NCBI GenBank assembly: GCA_964019165.1 | Contig: OZ025287.1 | Location: forward strand, 10,273,642 to 10,337,641 | Direction of reading: 5' to 3' | Length of the DNA: 64,000 bases | From: Mastigias papua | Taxonomy: Eukaryota > Cnidaria > Scyphozoa > Rhizostomeae > Mastigiidae | Part shown: positions 40,801 to 56,100 of the stretch, one piece after another | Layout: the number at the start of each line of letters is the position of its first letter | Position numbering within the stretch: position 1 is the stretch's first letter | The notes under the pieces: generated by a model | Seen by the model: only the letters and a program-made list of their open reading frames with translations | Database searches by the model: none | What the model was told of the DNA's origin: nothing | Position numbers and translations under genes: made by a program

Positions 40801-43470
40801 AAAGGTCGCTCTTTTTCATCACTCTTAAATGTTCAATCAAAATCAATCAATTTCAAATTTGGTCATTTTTGAGCAAAATACCAAGGCTATAGCCTTACTC
40901 TTTGGCCAAAAATCGCTCATGTTCATCAATTTTCAATGTTCACCCAATATCACTAAATGTCAAATTTGGTCAGTTTTGAGGAAAATACAAAGGCTATAGC
41001 CTTACTGTTTGGCCAAACATCGCTCATGGTCATCACTTTTTAATGTTCAATCAAAATCAATCAATGTCAAATTTGGTCATTTTTGAGCAAAATACAAAGG
41101 CTATAGCCTTACTTTTTGGCCAAAAATCGCTCATTTTCATCACTTTTCAATGGTCAATCAAGATCAATCAATTTCAAATGTGCTCAGTTGTGAGCAAAAT
41201 ACCAAGGATATAGCCTTACTTTTTGGCCAAAAATCGCTCATTGTCATCACTTTTCAATGTTCAATCAAAATCAATCAATTTCAAATTTGGTCATTTTTGA
41301 GCAAAGTACAAAGGCTATAGCCTTACTTTTTGGCCAAAAGTCGCTCATTTTCATCACTTGTCAATGTTCAATCAAAACCAATCAATTTCAAATTTGGTCA
41401 GTGTTGCGCAAAATACCAAGGCTATAGCCTTACTTTTTGGCCAGAAATCACTCATATTCATCACTTTTCAATGTTCAATCAAAATCAATCAATTTCAAAT
41501 TTGGTCAGTGTTGCGCAATATACCAAGGCTATAGCCTTACTTTTTGGCCAAAAATCGCTCATTGTCATCACTTTTCAATGTTCAATCAAAATCAATCAAT
41601 GTCAACTTTGGACAGTGTTGCGCAATATACCAAGGCTATAGCCTTACTTTTTGGCCAAAAATCGGTCATTTTCATCACTTTTCAATGTTCAATCAAAATC
41701 AATCAATTTCAAATTTGGTCATTGTGAGCAAAATACCAAGGCTATAGCTTTACTTTTTGGCAAAAAATCCCTCATTTTCATCACTTTTCAATGGTCAGTC
41801 AAGATCAATCAATATCAAATGTGGTCAGTTGTGAGCAAAATACCAAGGCTATAGCCTTACTTTTTGGCTAAAGATCGCTTATTGTCATCACTTTTAAATG
41901 GTCAATGAAAATCAATCAATTTGAAATGTGGTCAAATTTGAGGAAAATACCAAGGCTATAGCCTTACTGTTTGGCCAAAAATCGTTCATTGTCATCACTT
42001 TTCAATGTTCAATCATAATCAATCAATTTCAAATTTGGTCATTTTTGAGCAAAATACCAAGGCTATAGCCTTACTTTTTGGCCAAAAATCGCTCATTTTC
42101 ATCACTTTTAAATTTTCAATCAAAATCAATCAATTTCAAATTTGGTCATTTTTGAGCAAAATACCAAGGCTATAACCTTACTGTTTGGCCAAAAATCGCT
42201 CATTTCCATCACTTTTCAATGTTCAATCAAAATCAATGAAGGTCAAATTTGGTCATTTGTGAGCAAAATACCAAGGCTATAGCCTTACTTTCTGGCTAAA
42301 GATCGCTCATTGTCATCACTTTTCAATGTTCAATCAAAATCAATCAATTTGAAATGTGGTCATGTTTGAGCAAGATACCAAGGCTATCGCCTTACTGTTT
42401 GGCCAAAAATCGCTCATATTCATCACTTTGTAATGTTCAATTAAAATCAATCAATTTCAAATTTGGTCATTTTTGAGCAAAATACCAAGGCTATAGCCTT
42501 ACGTTTTGGCCAAACATCGCTCATTTTCATCACTTTTCAATGTTAAATCAAAATCAATCAATTTCAAATTTGGTCATTTTTGAGCAAAGTACAAAGGCTA
42601 TAGCCTTACTTTTTGGCCAAAGGTCGCTCTTTTTCATCACTCTTAAATGTTCAATCAAAATCAATCAATTTCAAATTTGGTCATTTTTGAGCAAAATACC
42701 AAGGCTATAGCCTTACTCTTTGGCCAAAAATCGCTCATGTTCATCAATTTTCAATGTTCACCCAATATCACTAAATGTCAAATTTGGTCAGTTTTGAGGA
42801 AAATACAAAGGCTATAGCCTTACTGTTTGGCCAAACATCGCTCATGGTCATCACTTTTTAATGTTCAATCAAAATCAATCAATGTCAAATTTGGTCATTT
42901 TTGAGCAAAATACAAAGGCTATAGCCTTACTTTTTGGCCAAAAATCGCTCATTTTCATCACTTTTCAATGGTCAATCAAGATCAATCAATTTCAAATGTG
43001 CTCAGTTGTGAGCAAAATACCAAGGATATAGCCTTACTTTTTGGCCAAAAATCGCTCATTGTCATCACTTTTCAATGTTCAATCAAAATCAATCAATTTC
43101 AAATTTGGTCATTTTTGAGCAAAGTACAAAGGCTATAGCCTTACTTTTTGGCCAAAAGTCGCTCATTTTCATCACTTGTCAATGTTCAATCAAAACCAAT
43201 CAATTTCAAATTTGGTCAGTGTTGCGCAAAATACCAAGGCTATAGCCTTACTTTTTGGCCAGAAATCACTCATATTCATCACTTTTCAATGTTCAATCAA
43301 AATCAATCAATTTCAAATTTGGTCAGTGTTGCGCAATATACCAAGGCTATAGCCTTACTTTTTGGCCAAAAATCGCTCATTGTCATCACTTTTCAATGTT
43401 CAATCAAAATCAATCAATGTCAACTTTGGACAGTGTTGCGCAATATACCAAGGCTATAGCCTAACGTTTT
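37803..43470. repeat. Higher-order repeat block, 19- and 17-monomer units
   Basis: A monomer with AATCGGTCATTTTC followed by the two-base-shorter variant GGTCATTGTGAGC occurs at about 37803, 39835 and 41651, 2032 and 1816 bases apart (19 and 17 monomers, each within a few bases). A second landmark, the three-monomer GTGTTGCGCAA run, starts at about 41330 and again at 43148, 1818 bases apart. Shared rare variants (TTTGTAATG, CTATCGCC, AATGAAGGTC) confirm the copies are homologous units. Confidence 0.85.
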
Positions 43471-46400
43471 GGCCAAAAATCGCTCATTTTCATCACTTTT
43501 CAATGTTAAATCAAAATCAATCAATTTCAAATTTGGTCATTTTTGAGCAAAATACCAAGGCTATAGCCTTACTCTTTGGCCAAAAATCGCTCATTGTCAT
43601 CACGTTTCAATGTTCGATCAAAATCAATCAATGTTAAATGTGGTCAGTTTTGAGCAAAATACCAAGGCTATAGCCTTACTTTTTGGCCAAAAATCGCTTA
43701 TTGTAATCACTGTTAAATGTTCAATCAAAATCAATCAATTTCAAATTTGGTCAGTGTTTGAGCAAAATACCAAGGTTATAGCCTTACTTTTTGGCCAAAA
43801 ATCGCTCATTTTCCTCAGTTCTCAATGGTCAATCATATTCAATCAATTTCAAATTTGGTCAGTGGTGCGCAAAGTACAAAGGCTATAGCCTTACTTTTTG
43901 GCCAAAAATCGGTGATTTTCATCACTTGTCAATGGTCAATCAAAATGAATCAATTTCAAATGTGGTCAGTGTTGCGCAAAATACAAAGGCTATAGCCTTA
44001 CTTTTTGGCCAAAAATCGCTCATATTCAGCACTTTTCAATGTTCAATCAAAATCAATCAATTTCAAATTTGGTCATTTTTGAGCAAAATACCAAGGCTAT
44101 AGCCGTACTGTTTGGCCAGAAATAGCTCATTTTCATCATTTGTCAATGGTCAATCAAAATCAATCAATTTCAAATTTGGTCATTTCTGAGCAAAATAGCA
44201 AGGCTATAGCTTTACTTTTTGGCCAAAAATCTCTTATTGTAATCACTTTTAAATGGTCAATCAAAATCAATCAATTTCAAAGTTGGTCATTTGTGAGGAA
44301 AATACCAAGGCTATAGCCTTACTCTTTGGCCAAAAATCGCTCATATTCATCACTTGTAAATGTTAAATCAAAATCAATCAATTTCAAATTTGGTCAGTGT
44401 TTGAGCAAAATACCAAGGTTATAGCCTTACTTTTTGGCCAAAAATCGGTCAGTTTCATCACTTTTCAATGTTCAATCAAAATCAATCAATTTCAAATTTG
44501 GTCATTTTTGAGCAAAATACCAAGGCTATAGCCTTACTTTTTGGCCAGAAATAGCTCATTTTCATCATTTGTCAATGGTCAATCAAAATCAATCAATTTC
44601 AAATTTGGCCATTTTTGAGCAAAATAGCAAGGCTATAGCCTTACTTTTTGGCCAAAAGTCGCTCATTGTCATCACTTTTCAATGTTCAATCAAAATCAAT
44701 CAATGTCAACTTTGGAGAGTGTTGCGCAATATACCAAGGCTATAGCCTAACGTTTTGGCCAAAAATCGCTCATTTTCATCACTTTTCAATGTTAAATCAA
44801 AATCAATCAATTTCAAATTTGGTCATTTTTGAGCAAAATACCAAGGCTATAGCCTTACTCTTTGGCCAAAAATCGCTCATTGTCATCACGTTTCAATGTT
44901 CGATCAAAATCAATCAATGTTAAATGTGGTCAGTTTTGAGCAAAATACCAAGGCTATAGCCTTACTTTTTGGCCAAAAATCGCTTATTGTAATCACTGTT
45001 AAATGTTCAATCAAAATCAATCAATTTCAAATTTGGTCAGTTTTTGAGCAAAATACCAAGGTTATAGCCTTACTTTTTGGCCAAAAATCGCTCATTTTCC
45101 TCAGTTCTCAATGGTCAATCATATTCAATCAATTTCAAATTTGGTCAGTGGTGCGCAAAGTACAAAGGCTATAGCCGTACTTTTTGGCCAAAAATCGCTC
45201 ATATTCAGCACTTTTCAATGTTCAATCAAAATCAATCAATTTCAAATTTGGTCATTTTTGAGCAAAATACCAAGGCTATAGCCGTACTGTTTGGCCAGAA
45301 ATAGCTCATTTTCATCATTTGTCAATGGTCAATCAAAATCAATCAATTTCAAATTTGGTCATTTCTGAGCAAAATAGCAGGGCTATAGCTTTACTTTTTG
45401 GCCAAAAATCTCTTATTGTAATCACTTTTAAATGGTCAATCAAAATCAATCAATTTCAAAGTTGGTCATTTGTGAGGAAAATACCAAGGCTATAGCCTTA
45501 CTCTTTGGCCAAAAATCGCTCATATTCATCACTTGTAAATGTTAAATCAAAATCAATCAATTTCAAATTTGGTCAGTGTTTGAGCAAAATACCAAGGTTA
45601 TAGCCTTACTTTTTGGCCAAAAATCGGTCAGTTTCATCACTTTTCAATGTTCAATCAAAATCAATCAATTTCAAATTTGGTCATTTTTGAGCAAAATACC
45701 AAGGCTATAGCCTTACTTTTTGGCCAGAAATAGCTCATTTTCATCATTTGTCAATGGTCAATCAAAATCAATCAATTTCAAATTTGGTCATTTTTGAGCA
45801 AAATAGCAAGGCTATAGCCTTACTTTTTGACCAAAAGTCGCTCATTGTCATCACTTTTCAATGTTCAATCAAAATCAATCAATGTCAACTTTGGACAGTG
45901 TTGCGCAATATACCAAGGCTATAGCCTAACGTTTTGGCCAAAAATCGCTAATTTTCATCACTTTTCAATGTTAAATCAAAATCAATCAATTTCAAATTTG
46001 GTCATTTTTGAGCAAAATACCAAGGCTATAGCCTTACTCTTTGGCCAAAAATCGCTCATTGTCATCACGTTTCAATGTTCGATCAAAATCAATCAATGTT
46101 AAATGTGGTCAGTTTTGAGCAAAATACCAAGGCTATAGCCTTACTTTTTGGCCAAAAATCGCTTATTGTAATCACTTTTAAATGTTCAATCAAAATCAAT
46201 CAATTTCAAATTTGGTCAGTTTTTGAGCAAAATACCAAGGTTATAGCCTTACTTTTTGGCCAAAAATCGCTCATTTTCCTCAGTTCTCAATGGTCAATCA
46301 TATTCAATCAATTTCAAATTTGGTCAGTGGTGCGCAAAGTACAAAGGCTATAGCCTTACTTTTTGGCCAAAAATCGGTGATTTTCATCACTTGTCAATGG

Positions 46401-47430
46401 TCAATCAAAATGAATCAATTTCAAATGTGGTCAGTGTTGCGCAAAATACAAAGGCTATAGCCTTACTTTTTGGCCAAAAATCGCTCATATTCAGCACTTT
46501 TCAATGTTCAATCAAAATCAATCAATTTCAAATTTGGTCATTTTTGAGCAAAATACCAAGGCTATAGCCGTACTGTTTGGCCAGAAATAGCTCATTTTCA
46601 TCATTTGTCAATGGTCAATCAAAATCAATCAATTTCAAATTTGGTCATTTCTGAGCAAAATAGCAAGGCTATAGCTTTACTTTTTGGCCAAAAATCTCTT
46701 ATTGTAATCACTTTTAAATGGTCAATCAAAATCAATCAATTTCAAAGTTGGTCATTTGTGAGGAAAATACCAAGGCTATAGCCTTACTCTTTGGCCAAAA
46801 ATCGCTCATATTCATCACTTGTAAATGTTAAATCAAAATCAATCAATTTCAAATTTGGTCAGTGTTTGAGCAAAATACCAAGGTTATAGCCTTACTTTTT
46901 GGCCAAAAATCGGTCAGTTTCATCACTTTTCAATGTTCAATCAAAATCAATCAATTTCAAATTTGGTCATTTTTGAGCAAAATACCAAGGCTATAGCCTT
47001 ACTTTTTGGCCAGAAATAGCTCATTTTCATCATTTGTCAATGGTCAATCAAAATCAATCAATTTCAAATTTGGCCATTTTTGAGCAAAATAGCAAGGCTA
47101 TAGCCTTACTTTTTGGCCAAAAGTCGCTCATTGTCATCACTTTTCAATGTTCAATCAAAATCAATCAATGTCAACTTTGGACAGTGTTGCGCAATATACC
47201 AAGGCTATAGCCTAACGTTTTGGCCAAAAATCGCTCATTTTCATCACTTTTCAATGTTAAATCAAAATCAATCAATTTCAAATTTGGTCATTTGTGAGCA
47301 AAATACCAAGGCTATAGCCTTACTCTTTGGCCAAAAATCGCTCATTGTCATCACGTTTCAATGTTCGATCAAAATCAATCAATGTGAAATGTGGTCAGTT
47401 TTGAGCAAAATACCAAGGCTATAGCCTTAC
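43362..47430. repeat. Higher-order repeat block, 12/11/12-monomer units
   Basis: The same order of variants (TTTGGACAGTGTTGCGC or its TTTGGAGAG form, CCTAACG, ACGTTTCAATGTTCGATC, TCCTCAGTTCTCAATGG) starts at about 43362, 44648, 45827 and 47113. Spacings are 1286, 1179 and 1286 bases, that is 12, 11 and 12 monomers plus two bases. The shared two-base offset shows the units carry the same internal indels. Confidence 0.88.
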
Positions 47431-48076
47431 TCTTTGGCCAAAAATCGCTCATTTTCATCACTTTTCAATGGTCAATCATAATCAATCAATTTCAAATTTG
47501 GTCATTGTTGAGCAAAATACCAAGGCTATAGCCTTACTTTTTGGCCAGAAATAGCTCATTTTCATCATTTGTCAATGGTCAATCAAAATCAATCAATTTC
47601 AAATTTGGTCATGTTTGAGCAAAATACCAAGGCTATAGCCTTACTTTTTGGCCAGAAATAGCTCATTTTCATCATTTGTCAATGGTCAATCAAAATCAAT
47701 CAATTTCAAATTTGGTCATTTCTGAGCAAAATAGCAAGGCTATAGCTTTACTTTTTGGCAAAAAATCGCTTATTGTAATCACTTGTAAATGGTCAATCAA
47801 AATCAATCAATTTCAAAGTTGGTCATTTGTGAGCTAAATACCAAGGCTATAGCCTTACTCTTTGGCCAAAAATCGCTCATATTCATCACTTGTAAATGTT
47901 AAATCAAAATCAATCAATTTTAAATTTGGTCAGTGTTTGAGCAAAATACCAAGGTTATAGCCTTACTTTTTGGCCAAAAATCGGTCAGTTTCATCACTTT
48001 TCAATGTTCAATCAAAATCAATCAATTTCAAATGTGGTCATTGTTGAGCAAAATACCAAGGCTATAGTCTTACTTT

Positions 48077-50400
48077 TTGGCCACAAATCGCTCAGTTTCT
48101 TCACTTTTCAATGTTCAATCAAAATCAATGATTGTCAAATGTGGTCAGTGTTGCGCAATATACGAAGGCTATAGCCTTACTTTTTGGCCAAAAATCGCTC
48201 ATATTCATCACTTTTCAATGTTCAATCAAAATCAATCAATTTCAAATTTGGTCACTTTTGAGCAAAATACCAAGGATATAGCCTTACTTTTGGCCAAACA
48301 TAGCTCATTTTCATCATTTGTCAATGGTCAATCAAAATCAATCAATTTCAAATTTGGTCATTTTTGAGCAAAATAGCAAGGCTATAGCCTTACTTTTTGG
48401 CTAAAAATCGCTCATATTCATCACTTATGAATGTTCAATCAAAATCAATCAATTTCAAATTTGGTCGTTTTTGAGCAAAATTCCAAAGCTATAGCCTTAC
48501 TTATTGGCCAAAAATCGCTCAGTTTCTTCACTTTTCAATGTTCAATCAAAATCAATGATTGTCAAATGTGGTCAGTGTTGCGCAATATACGAAGGCTATA
48601 GCCTTACTTTTTGGCCAAAAATCGCTCATATTCATCACTTTTCAATGTTCAATCAAAATCAATCAATTTCAAATTTGGTCACTTTTGAGCAAAATACCAA
48701 GGATATAGCCTTACTTTTGGCCAAACATAGCTCATTTTCATCATTTGTCAATGGTCAATCAAAATCAATCAATTTCAAATTTGGTCATTTTTGAGCAAAA
48801 TAGCAAGGCTATAGCCTTACTTTTTGGCTAAAAATCGCTCATATTCATCACTTATGACTGTTCAATCAAAATCAATCAATTTCAAATTTGGTCGTTTTTG
48901 AGCAAAATTCCAAAGCTACAGCCTTACTTATTGGCCAAAAATCGCTTATTGTAATCACTTTTAAATGATCAATCAAAATCAATCAATATCAAATTTGGTC
49001 ATTTTTGAGCAGAATACCAAGGCTATAGCCTTACTTTTTGGCCAAAAATCGCTGATTTTCATCACTTTTAAATGTTCAATCAAAATCAGTCAATATCAAA
49101 TGTGGTCATTTTTGAGCAAAATACCAAGGCTATAGCCTTACTTTTTGGCCAAAAATCGCTCATTTTCATCACTGTTCAATGTTCAATCAAAATCAATCAA
49201 TTTCAAATTTGGTCATTTTTGAGCAAAATACGAAAGCTATAGCCTTGCTTTTTGGCCAAAAATCGCTTATTTTAGTCACTTTTAAATGTTCAATCAAAAT
49301 CAATCAATGTCAAATTTGGTCAGTGTTGAGCAAAATACCAAGGCTATAGCCTTACTTGTTGGACAAAAATCGCTTATTGTAATCACAGTTAAATGTTCAA
49401 TCAAAATCAATCAACTTCAAATTTGGTATGTTTTGAGCAAAATACAAAGGCTATAGCCTTACTTTTTGGCCAGAAATAGCTCATTTTCATCATTTGTCAA
49501 TGGTCAATCAAAATCAATCAATTTCAAATTTGGTCATTTTTGAGCAAAATAGCAAGGCTATAGCCTTACTTTTTGGCCAAAAGTCGCTTATTGTAATCAC
49601 TGTTAAATGTTAAATCAAAATCAATCAATTTCAAATTTGGTCAGTGTTTGAGCAAAATACCAAGGTTATAGCCTTACTTTTTGGCCAAAAATCGGTCAGT
49701 TTCATCACTTTTCAATGTTCAATCAAAATCAATCAATTTCAAATGTTGGTCATTTTTGAGCAGAATACCAAGGCTATAGCCTTACTTTTTGGCCAAAAAT
49801 CGCTCATATTCATCACTTTTCAATGTTCAATCAAAATCAATCAAATTCAAATTTGGTCATTTTGGAGCAAAATACCAAAGCTATAGCCTTGCTTTTTGGC
49901 CAAATATCGCTTATTGTAATCACTTTTAAATGTTCAATCAAAATCAATCAATTTCAAATTTGATCACTTTTGAGCAAAATAGCAAGGCTATAGCCTTACT
50001 TTTTGGCCAAAAATCGCTCATATTCATCACTTTTCAATGTTCAATCAAAACCAATCAATTTCAAATGTGGTCATTTTTGAGCAAAATACCAAAGCTATAG
50101 CCTTACTTTTTGGCCACAAATCGCTCAGTTTCTTCACTTTTCAATGTTCAATCAAAATCAATGATTGTCAAATGTGGTCAGTGTTGCGCAATATACGAAG
50201 GCTATAGCCTTACTTTTTGGCCAAAAATCGCTCATATTCATCACTTTTCAATGTTCAATCAAAATCAATCAATTTCAAATTTGGTCACTTTTGAGCAAAA
50301 TACCAAGGATATAGCCTTACTTTTGGCCAAACATAGCTCATTTTCATCATTTGTCAATGGTCAATCAAAATCAATCAATTTCAAATTTGGTCATTTTTGA
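48077..50400. repeat. Higher-order repeat, three copies of a 290-bp segment
   Basis: A segment with CAATGATTGTCAAATG, TATACGAAGG and the shortened ACTTTTGGCCAAACATAG recurs from 48077, 48504 and 50110. Spacings are 427 bases (4 monomers minus one) and 1606 bases (15 monomers plus one). The copies match over at least 290 bases. Confidence 0.85.
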
Positions 50401-52739
50401 GCAAAAAAGCAAGGCTATAGCCTTACTTTTTGGCCAAAAGTCGCTGATTGTAATCACTGTTAAATGTTAAATCAAAATCAATCAACTTCAAATTTGGTCA
50501 GTATTTGAGCAAAATACCAAGGTTATAGCCTTACTTTTTGGCCAAAAATCGGTCAGTTTCATCACTTTTCAATGTTCAATCAAAATCAATCAATTTCAAA
50601 TTTGGTCAGTTTTGAGCAAAATACCAAGGCTATAGCCTTACTTTTTGGACAAAAATCGCTTATTGTAATCACAGTTAAATGTTCAATCAAAATCAATCAA
50701 CTTCAAATTTGGTATGTTTTCAGCAAAATAGAAAGGCTATAGCCTTACTTTTTGGCCAAAAATCGCTCATTTTCTTCACTTTTCAATGTTCAATCAAAAT
50801 CAATAAATTTCAAATTTGGTCAGTTTTGAGCAAAATACCAAAGCTATAGCCTTGCTTTTTGGCCAAAAATGGCTCACTTTCATCACTTTTCAATGGCCAA
50901 TCAAAATCAATCAATATCAAATTTGGTCAATTTTGAGCAAAACACCAAGGCTATAGCCTTACTTTATGGCCAAAAATCGCTCATTTTCATCACTTGTCAA
51001 TGTTCAAACAAAATCAATCAATTTCAAATTTTGTCATTATTGAGCATAATACGAAAGCTATAGCCCTATTTTTTGGCCAAAAATCGCTCATTATCATCAC
51101 TTGTCAATGGTCAATCAAAATCAATCAATATCAAATTTGGTCAATTTTGAGCAAAATACCAAGGCTATAGCCTTACTTTATGGCCAAAAATCGCTCATTT
51201 TCATCACCTTTCAATGTTCAATCAAAATCAATCAATTTCAACTTTGGTCAGTGTTGAGCAAAATACCAAAGCTATAGCCTTACTTTTTGGCCAAAAATCG
51301 CTTATTGTAATCACTTTCCAATGGTCAATCACAATCAATCAATTTCAACTTTGGTCATTTTTGAGCAAAATACCAAAGCTATAGCCTTACTCTTTGGCCA
51401 AAAATCGCTTTTTGTAATCACTTTTAAATGTTTAATGAAAATCAATCAATTTCAAGTTTGGTCAGTGTTGCGCAAAATACCAAGGCTATAGCCTTACTCT
51501 TTGGCCAAAAATCGCTTATTGTAATCACATTTAAATGATCAATCAAAATCAATCAATTTCAACTTTGGTGAGTTTTGAGCAAAATACCAAGGCTATAGCC
51601 TTACTTTTTGGCCAAAAATCGCTCATTTTCATCACTTTTCAATGGTCAATCAAAATCAATCAATTTCAAATTTAGTCATTTTTGAGCAAAATTCCAAAGC
51701 TATAGCCTTACTTATTGGCCAAAAATCGCTGATTTTCATCACGTTTCAATGTTCAATCAAAATAAATCAATGTCAAATTTGGTCATTTTTGAGCAAAATA
51801 CCAAAGCTATAGCCGTACTGTTTGGCCAAAAATCGCTCATTTTCATCACTTTTCAATGGTCAATCAAAATCAATCAATATCACATTTGGTCATTTTTGAG
51901 CAAAATACCAAGGCCATAGCCTTACTTTTTGGGCAAAAATGGCTCATATTCAGCGCTTTTCAATGTTCAATCAAAATCAATCAAATTCAAATTTGGTCAT
52001 TTTGGAGCAAAATACCAAAGCTATAGCCTTGCTTTTTGGCCAAATATCGCTTATTGTAATCACTTTTAAATGTTCAATCAAAATCAATCAATTTTAAATT
52101 TGGTCAGTTTTGAGCAAAATACCAAGGCTATAGCCTTACTTATTGGCCAAAAATCGCTTATTGTAATCACTTTTAAATGTTCACTCAAAATCAATCAATA
52201 TCAAATTTGGTCATTTTTGAGCAAAATACCAAAGCTATAGCGTTACTTTTTGGCCAAAAATCGCTCATTTTCATCACGTTTCAATGTTCAATCAAAATTA
52301 ATCAAATTCAAATTTGGTCATTATTGAGCATAATACCAAAGCTATAGCCTTACTTTTTGGCCAAAAATCGCTCATTTTCATCACTTTTCAATGGTCAATC
52401 AAAATCAATCAATTTCAAAGTTGGTCATTTTTGAGCAAGATACCAAGGCTATAGCCTTACTTTTTGTCCAAAAATCGCTTATTGTAATCACTTTTCAATG
52501 TTGAATCAAAATCAATCAATTTCAAACTTGGTATGTTTTGAGCAAAATACCAAGGCTATAGCCTTACTTTTTGGCCAAAAATCGCTCATTTTCCTCACTT
52601 TTCAATGGTCAATCAAAATCAATCAATTTCAAATCTGGTCATTATTGAGCAAGATACCAAGGCTATAGCCTTACTTTTTGGCCAAAAATCGCTCATTTTC
52701 ATCAGTGTTCAATGGTCAATCAAAATCAATCAATTTCAA

Positions 52740-53560
52740 AGTTGGTCATTTTTGATCAAAATACCAAAGCTATAGCCGTACTGTTTGGCCAAAAATCGCT
52801 CATTGTCATAACTTTTCAATGGTCAATCAAAATCAATCAATATCAAATTTGGTCATTTTTGAGCAAAATACCAAGGCCATAGCCTTACTTTTTGGCCCAA
52901 AATCGCTCATATTCAGCGCTTTTCAATGTTCAATCAAAATCAATCAAAATTCAAGTCTGGTCATTTTGGAGCAAAATACCAAAGCTATAGCCTTGCTTGT
53001 TGGCCAAAAATCGCTTATTGTAATCACTTTTAAATGTTCACTCAAAATCAATCAATTTTAAATATGGTTAGTTTTGAGCAAAATACCAAGGCTATAGCCT
53101 TACTTATTGGCCAAAAATCGCTTATTGTAATCACTTTTAAATGTTCAATCAAAATCAATCAATATCAAATTTGGTCATTTTTGAGGAAAATACCAAAGCT
53201 ATAGCCGTACTGTTTGGCCAAAAATCGCTCATTTTCATCACTTTTCAATGGTCAATCAAAATCAATCAATATCAAATTTGGTCATTGTTGAGCAAAATAC
53301 CAAGGCCATAGCCTTACTTTTTGGCCAAAAATCGCTCATATTCAGCGCTTTTCAATGTTCAATCAAAATCAATCAAATTCAAGTTTGGTCATTGTGGAGC
53401 AAAATACCAAAGCTATTGCCTTGCTTTTTGGCCAAAAATCGCTTATTGTAATCACTTTTAAATGTTCACTCAAAATCAATCAATTTTAAATATGGTTAGT
53501 TTTGAGCAAAATACCAAGGCTATAGCCTTACTTATTGGCCAAAAATCGCTTATTGTAATC
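52740..53560. repeat. Four-monomer duplication
   Basis: Segments beginning near 52819 and 53248 share the AGCGCTTTTCAATG, TTTTGGAGC/TTGTGGAGC and AAATATGGTTAG variants at a distance of 429 bases (4 monomers plus one). The flanking array from 50.8 to 56 kb is the most heterogeneous part of the satellite. Confidence 0.65.
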
Positions 53561-56100
53561 ACTTTTAAATGTTCAATCAAAATCAATCAATTTTAAATTT
53601 GGTCAGTTTTGAGCAAAATAGCAAGGCTATAGCCTTACTTTTTGGCCAAAAATCGCTCATTTTCATCACTTTTAACTGTTCAATCAAAATCAATCAATTT
53701 CAAATTTGGTCATTTATGAGCAAAATACCAAGGCTATAGCCTTACTTTTTGGGCAAAAATCACTCATTTTCATCACTTTTCAATGTTGAATCAAAATCAA
53801 TCAATTTCAAACTTGGTATGTTTTGAGCAAAATACCAAGGCTATAGCCTTACTTTTTGGCCAAAAATCGCTCATTTTCCTCACTTTTCAATGGTCAATCA
53901 AAATCAATCAATTTCAAATCTGGTCATTATTGAGCAAGATACCAAGGCTATAGCCTTCCTTTTTGGCCAAAAATCGCTCATTTTCATCAGTGTTCAATGG
54001 TCACTCAATATCACTCAATGTCAAATTTGGTCAGTGTTGAGCAAAATACCAAGGCTATAGCCTTACTTTTTGGCCAAAAATCGCTTATTGTAATCACTTT
54101 TAAATGTTCAATCAAAATCAATCAATCTCAAATTTGGTCACTTTTGAGCAAAATACCAAGGCTATAGCCTTACTTTTTGGCCAAAAATCGCTTATTGTAA
54201 TCACATTTACACGTTCAATCAAAATCAATTAATTTCAAATTTGGTCATTATTGAGCAAAATACCAAGGCTATAGCTTTACGTGTTGGCCAACACTCGCTC
54301 ATTTTCATCACTTTTCAATGTTCAATCAAATTCAATCAATGTCAAATTTGGTCATTTTTGAGCGAAATACCAAGGCTATAGCCTTACTGTTTGGGCAAAA
54401 ATCGCTCAATTTTATCACTTGTCAATGGCCAATCAAATTCAATCAATTTCAAATTTGGTCAGTGTTTGAGCAAAATACCAAGGATATAGCCTTACTCTTT
54501 GCCCAGAAATCGCTTATTGTAATCACAGTTAAATGTTCAATCAAAATCAATCTATGTCAAATTTGGTCAGTGTTGCGCACAATACAAAGGCTAAATCCTT
54601 GCTTTTTGGCCAAAAATCGCTCATTGTCATCACGTTTCAATGGTCAATCAAAATCAATTAATTTCAAATTTGGTAATGTTTGAGCAAAATACAAAGGCTA
54701 TAGCCTTACTTATTGGCCAAAACTCGCTCATTGTCATCACTTTTCAATGTTCAATCAAAATCAATCAATTTCAAATTTGGTCATGTTTGAGCAAAATACC
54801 AAGGCTATAGCCTTACGTTTTGGCCAAAAATCGCTCATTTTCATCACTTTTCAATGTTCAATCAAATTCAATCAATGTCAAATTTGGTCATTTTTGAGCG
54901 AAATACCAAGGCTATAGCCTTACTTTTTGGCCAAAAATCGCTCTTTTTCATCACTTGTCAATATTCAATCAAAATCAATCAATGTCAAATTTGGTCATTT
55001 CTGAGCAAACTATAAAGGCTATAGCCTTACTTTTTGGCCAATATTCGCTCTTTGTCATCACTTTTCAATGGTCAATGAAAATCAATCAATTTCAGATTTG
55101 GTCATTTTTGACCAAAATACCAAGGCTATAGCCTTACTTTTTGGCCAAAAATCACTCATTTTCATCGCTGTTCAATGTTCAATCAAAATCAATCAATTTC
55201 AAATTTGGTCATTTTTGAGCAAAATACCAAAGCTATAGCCTTACTTATTGGCCAAAACTCGCTCATTGTCATCACTTTTGAATGGTCAATCAAAATCAAT
55301 TAATTTCAAGTTTGGTCATGTTTGAGCAAAATACCAAGGCTATAGCCTTACTTATTGGCCAAAACTCACTCATTGTCATCACTTTTCAATGGTTAATCAA
55401 AATCAATTAATTTCAAATTTGGTCATGTTTGAGCAAAATACCAAGGCTATAGCCTTACTTTTTGGCCAAAAATCGCTCATTGTCATCATTTTTCAATGTT
55501 CAATCAAAATCAATCAATTTCAAATTTGGTCATGTTTGAGCAAAATACCAAGGTATAGCCTTACTTTTTGGCCAAAAATCGCTCATTTTCATCACTTTTC
55601 AATGTTCAATCAAATTCAATCAATGTCAAATTTGGTCATTTTTGAACGAAATACCAAGGCTATAGCCTTACTTTTTGGCCAAAAATCGCTCTCTTTCATC
55701 ACTTTTCAATATTCAATCAAATTCAATCAATGTCAAATTTGGTCATGTTTGAACGAAGTACCAAGGCTATAGCCTTACTTTTTGGCCAAAAATCGCTCTT
55801 TTTCATCACTTTTCAATATTCAATCAAAATCAATCAATTTCAAATTTGGTCATTTTTGAGCAAACTACCAAGGCTATAGCCTTACTTTTTGGCCAAACAT
55901 TGCTCATTGTCATCACTTTTCAATGGTCAATCAAAATCAATCAATGTGAAATCTGGTCAATTGTGAGCAAAATACCAGGGCTATAGCCTTACTTATTGGC
56001 CAATATTCGCTCTTTGTCATCACTTTTCAATGTTCAATGAAAATGAATCAATTTTAGATTTGGTCATTTTTGACCAAAATACCAAGGCTATAGCCTTACT